Below, piece by piece: positions 6,445-7,014 of a stretch of 7,014 nucleotides of DNA. Position 1 is the stretch's first letter. The number at the start of each line of letters is the position of its first letter. Made by a program: the position numbers and the translations under genes. The notes below the pieces were generated by a model. The model did no database searches. It saw only the letters and a list, made by a program, of their open reading frames with translations, and had not been told where the DNA came from. This stretch comes from Deltaproteobacteria bacterium (GTDB taxonomy: Bacteria > Myxococcota_A > UBA9160 > SMWR01). The DNA lies in contig JAFDAW010000144.1 of NCBI GenBank assembly GCA_019313605.1, forward strand, positions 1-7,014. The letters are read 5' to 3'.

Positions 6445-6619
6445 GATGGCGGCGCCGAGACCCACCTGGTTGGGCGTTTCGTGCGGCCCCACCGGCCGCA
6501 TCTCCTCTCACTCGCCCGGCGGCCGCTCCGATCTATTCACCGCGCACTCCCGCCACCGAATCTTTCCAATGGAGAGGCGCTCGATGGCGTCAGCCATCTG
6601 TGATCGAGAAGGATCCATC
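6445..6619 (+). other. Untranslated leader of the secreted-protein gene, with a GC-rich hairpin
   Basis: This 175-base stretch before ATG 6620 has no recognisable protein. The frame of the downstream gene is open through it, up to 6371, but the translation looks like random Arg/Ser/Pro-rich sequence with no good ribosome site. It holds a strong inverted repeat, TGCGGCC (6482-6488) and GGCCGCA (6494-6500), around CCACC, extendable by a G-U pair. No T-run follows, so it is not a typical intrinsic terminator. Together with 6361-6444 it makes a structured 5' region of about 260 bases. I do not recognise a known riboswitch class. Confidence 0.45.
6601..6612 (+). repeat. First copy of duplicated initiation region TGATCGAGA(A)GG
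   Basis: TGATCGAGAAGG before ATG 6620 recurs as TGATCGAGAGG at 6923-6933, before ATG 6941, in both cases followed by a short spacer and ATGAAG. In the second copy the TGA is the stop codon of the first gene. The repeat contains the ribosome site of each gene. Confidence 0.55.
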
Positions 6620-6925
6620 ATGAAGAAGCTCGCGACGATGGCAACGATCGGTCTGCTCGTATGTGCAGGACCGGCACTTGGCGGAAATTCATGCCCCGAT
6701 GGATGCCTCGACTTAGACGGAGTTGACGACCACATCGACAACTGCTCGGAAGTACCCAATCCGGTGCAGGATGACACCGACGCAGACGATTGCGGAAACC
6801 TCTGCGACGCCGACTACGACAACGACGGCACCGTGGGCTTCGGCGATTTCGGCTTCTTCACGTCCAGCTTCGGCACCGTGCCGGGCCCGTCGGGAACGAC
6901 AGCCGGGACGATCGCTTGTCCCTGA
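6620..6925 (+). CDS. Small secreted protein with thrombospondin type 3 and EF-hand/dockerin-like calcium motif
   Basis: A 101-residue exported protein. A Sec signal peptide (MKKL, hydrophobic 8-17, PALGG) should be cleaved after about G21 by an A-x-G rule. C15 is not in a lipobox, so it is unlikely to be a lipoprotein. The mature part is very acidic. Residues 31-63 (DLDGVDDHIDNC, then VPNPVQDDTDADDCGNLCD) match the thrombospondin type 3 repeat, a calcium-binding DNC...NPxQxDxD pattern. Residues 65-76 form a complete EF-hand/dockerin loop: D65, D67, D69, G70, V72 and D76. FGDFGFFTSSFG follows, then a GPSG...CP tail. Six mature cysteines (25, 29, 42, 58, 62, 100) could form disulfides. Calcium-dependent folding outside the cell is the likely consequence; the partner or role is unknown. 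The start is ATG 6620, with AAGGA six bases upstream; longer in-frame starts lack the signal peptide at their N-terminus. A second exported protein begins 15 bases after the stop. Confidence 0.85.
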   Translation: MKKLATMATIGLLVCAGPALGGNSCPDGCLDLDGVDDHIDNCSEVPNPVQDDTDADDCGNLCDADYDNDGTVGFGDFGFFTSSFGTVPGPSGTTAGTIACP

Positions 6926-6933
6926 TCGAGAGG
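6923..6933 (+). repeat. Second copy of duplicated initiation region
   Basis: TGATCGAGAGG repeats the sequence at 6601-6612 with one base fewer. Its GAGAGG (6928-6933) is the ribosome site for ATG 6941, and its TGA ends the preceding gene. This couples the two genes in one unit and suggests duplication of a gene with its initiation signals. Confidence 0.55.
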
Positions 6934-6940
6934 TTCTACA

Positions 6941-7014
6941 ATGAAGCGAATCGCATTTCTTGCAACGATGGCATTTCTCCTATGGAGTACACCCGCACTC
7001 GGTGGTCCGCAGGA
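6941..7014 (+). CDS. Partial secreted protein, signal-peptide region only
   Basis: The frame opens with ATG 6941, seven bases after GAGAGG, and runs off the window after 24 complete codons. It encodes a typical Sec signal peptide: MKR, a hydrophobic core IAFLATMAFLLW, and PALGG with likely cleavage after the G at 21. Length to the cleavage motif, and the PALGG itself, are identical to those of the gene at 6620. That, with the duplicated ribosome region, suggests a paralogue or a member of the same exported group. The mature protein begins GPQ and is not visible, so no function can be given. It is almost certainly co-transcribed with the gene 15 bases upstream. Confidence 0.72.
   Translation, partial: MKRIAFLATMAFLLWSTPALGGPQ

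Noticed and set aside
6371..6619. Upstream in-frame extension of the secreted protein to 6371, adding 83 residues.
   Set aside because: The added residues are low-complexity Arg/Ser/Pro-rich, no ribosome site precedes 6371, and the extension would bury a textbook signal peptide.

Overview
This is a GC-rich bacterial window with tightly packed genes on both strands. No RNA gene, CRISPR array or insertion sequence is visible. A full-length single-chain glycine decarboxylase, a Nu-class-like glutathione transferase, and small secreted proteins with thrombospondin type 3 and EF-hand/dockerin-like calcium motifs suggest a free-living Gram-negative bacterium. The secreted-protein style is one I associate with deltaproteobacterial or myxobacterial relatives, but that placement is an inference with modest confidence.

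Layout. At the left edge (1-344, minus) lies the N-terminal part of a polytopic membrane protein that runs off the window. Upstream of it on the same strand is a classical short-chain dehydrogenase/reductase (587-1378, minus). A 331-base divergent intergenic region with short repeats separates it from a small uncharacterised helical protein (1710-2021, plus). After a 181-base gap with a candidate promoter comes gcvP (2203-5121, plus), which has all the family hallmarks. A small three-helix membrane protein (5173-5517, plus) follows 51 bases later and is probably co-transcribed. Converging on it with only 13 bases between stop codons is a glutathione S-transferase (5531-6214, minus). The right end holds a regulatory-looking region with several inverted repeats and a short open reading frame behind a perfect Shine-Dalgarno sequence. 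It is followed by a small secreted calcium-binding-type protein (6620-6925, plus) and the start of a second secreted protein (6941 to the edge, plus). These last two share a signal-peptide layout and a repeated translation-initiation region.

Functionally, the centre is ordinary metabolism: glycine cleavage P-protein, an oxidoreductase and a glutathione-dependent enzyme. gcvP stands alone here, with no gcvT or gcvH and no recognisable glycine riboswitch. The least ordinary part is 6280-7014. There a long untranslated leader, a palindrome abutting a perfect ribosome binding site, a 27-codon reading frame and two look-alike exported proteins occur together. I see no strong evidence for a new defence or biosynthetic system; the right-hand end is the part most worth following.
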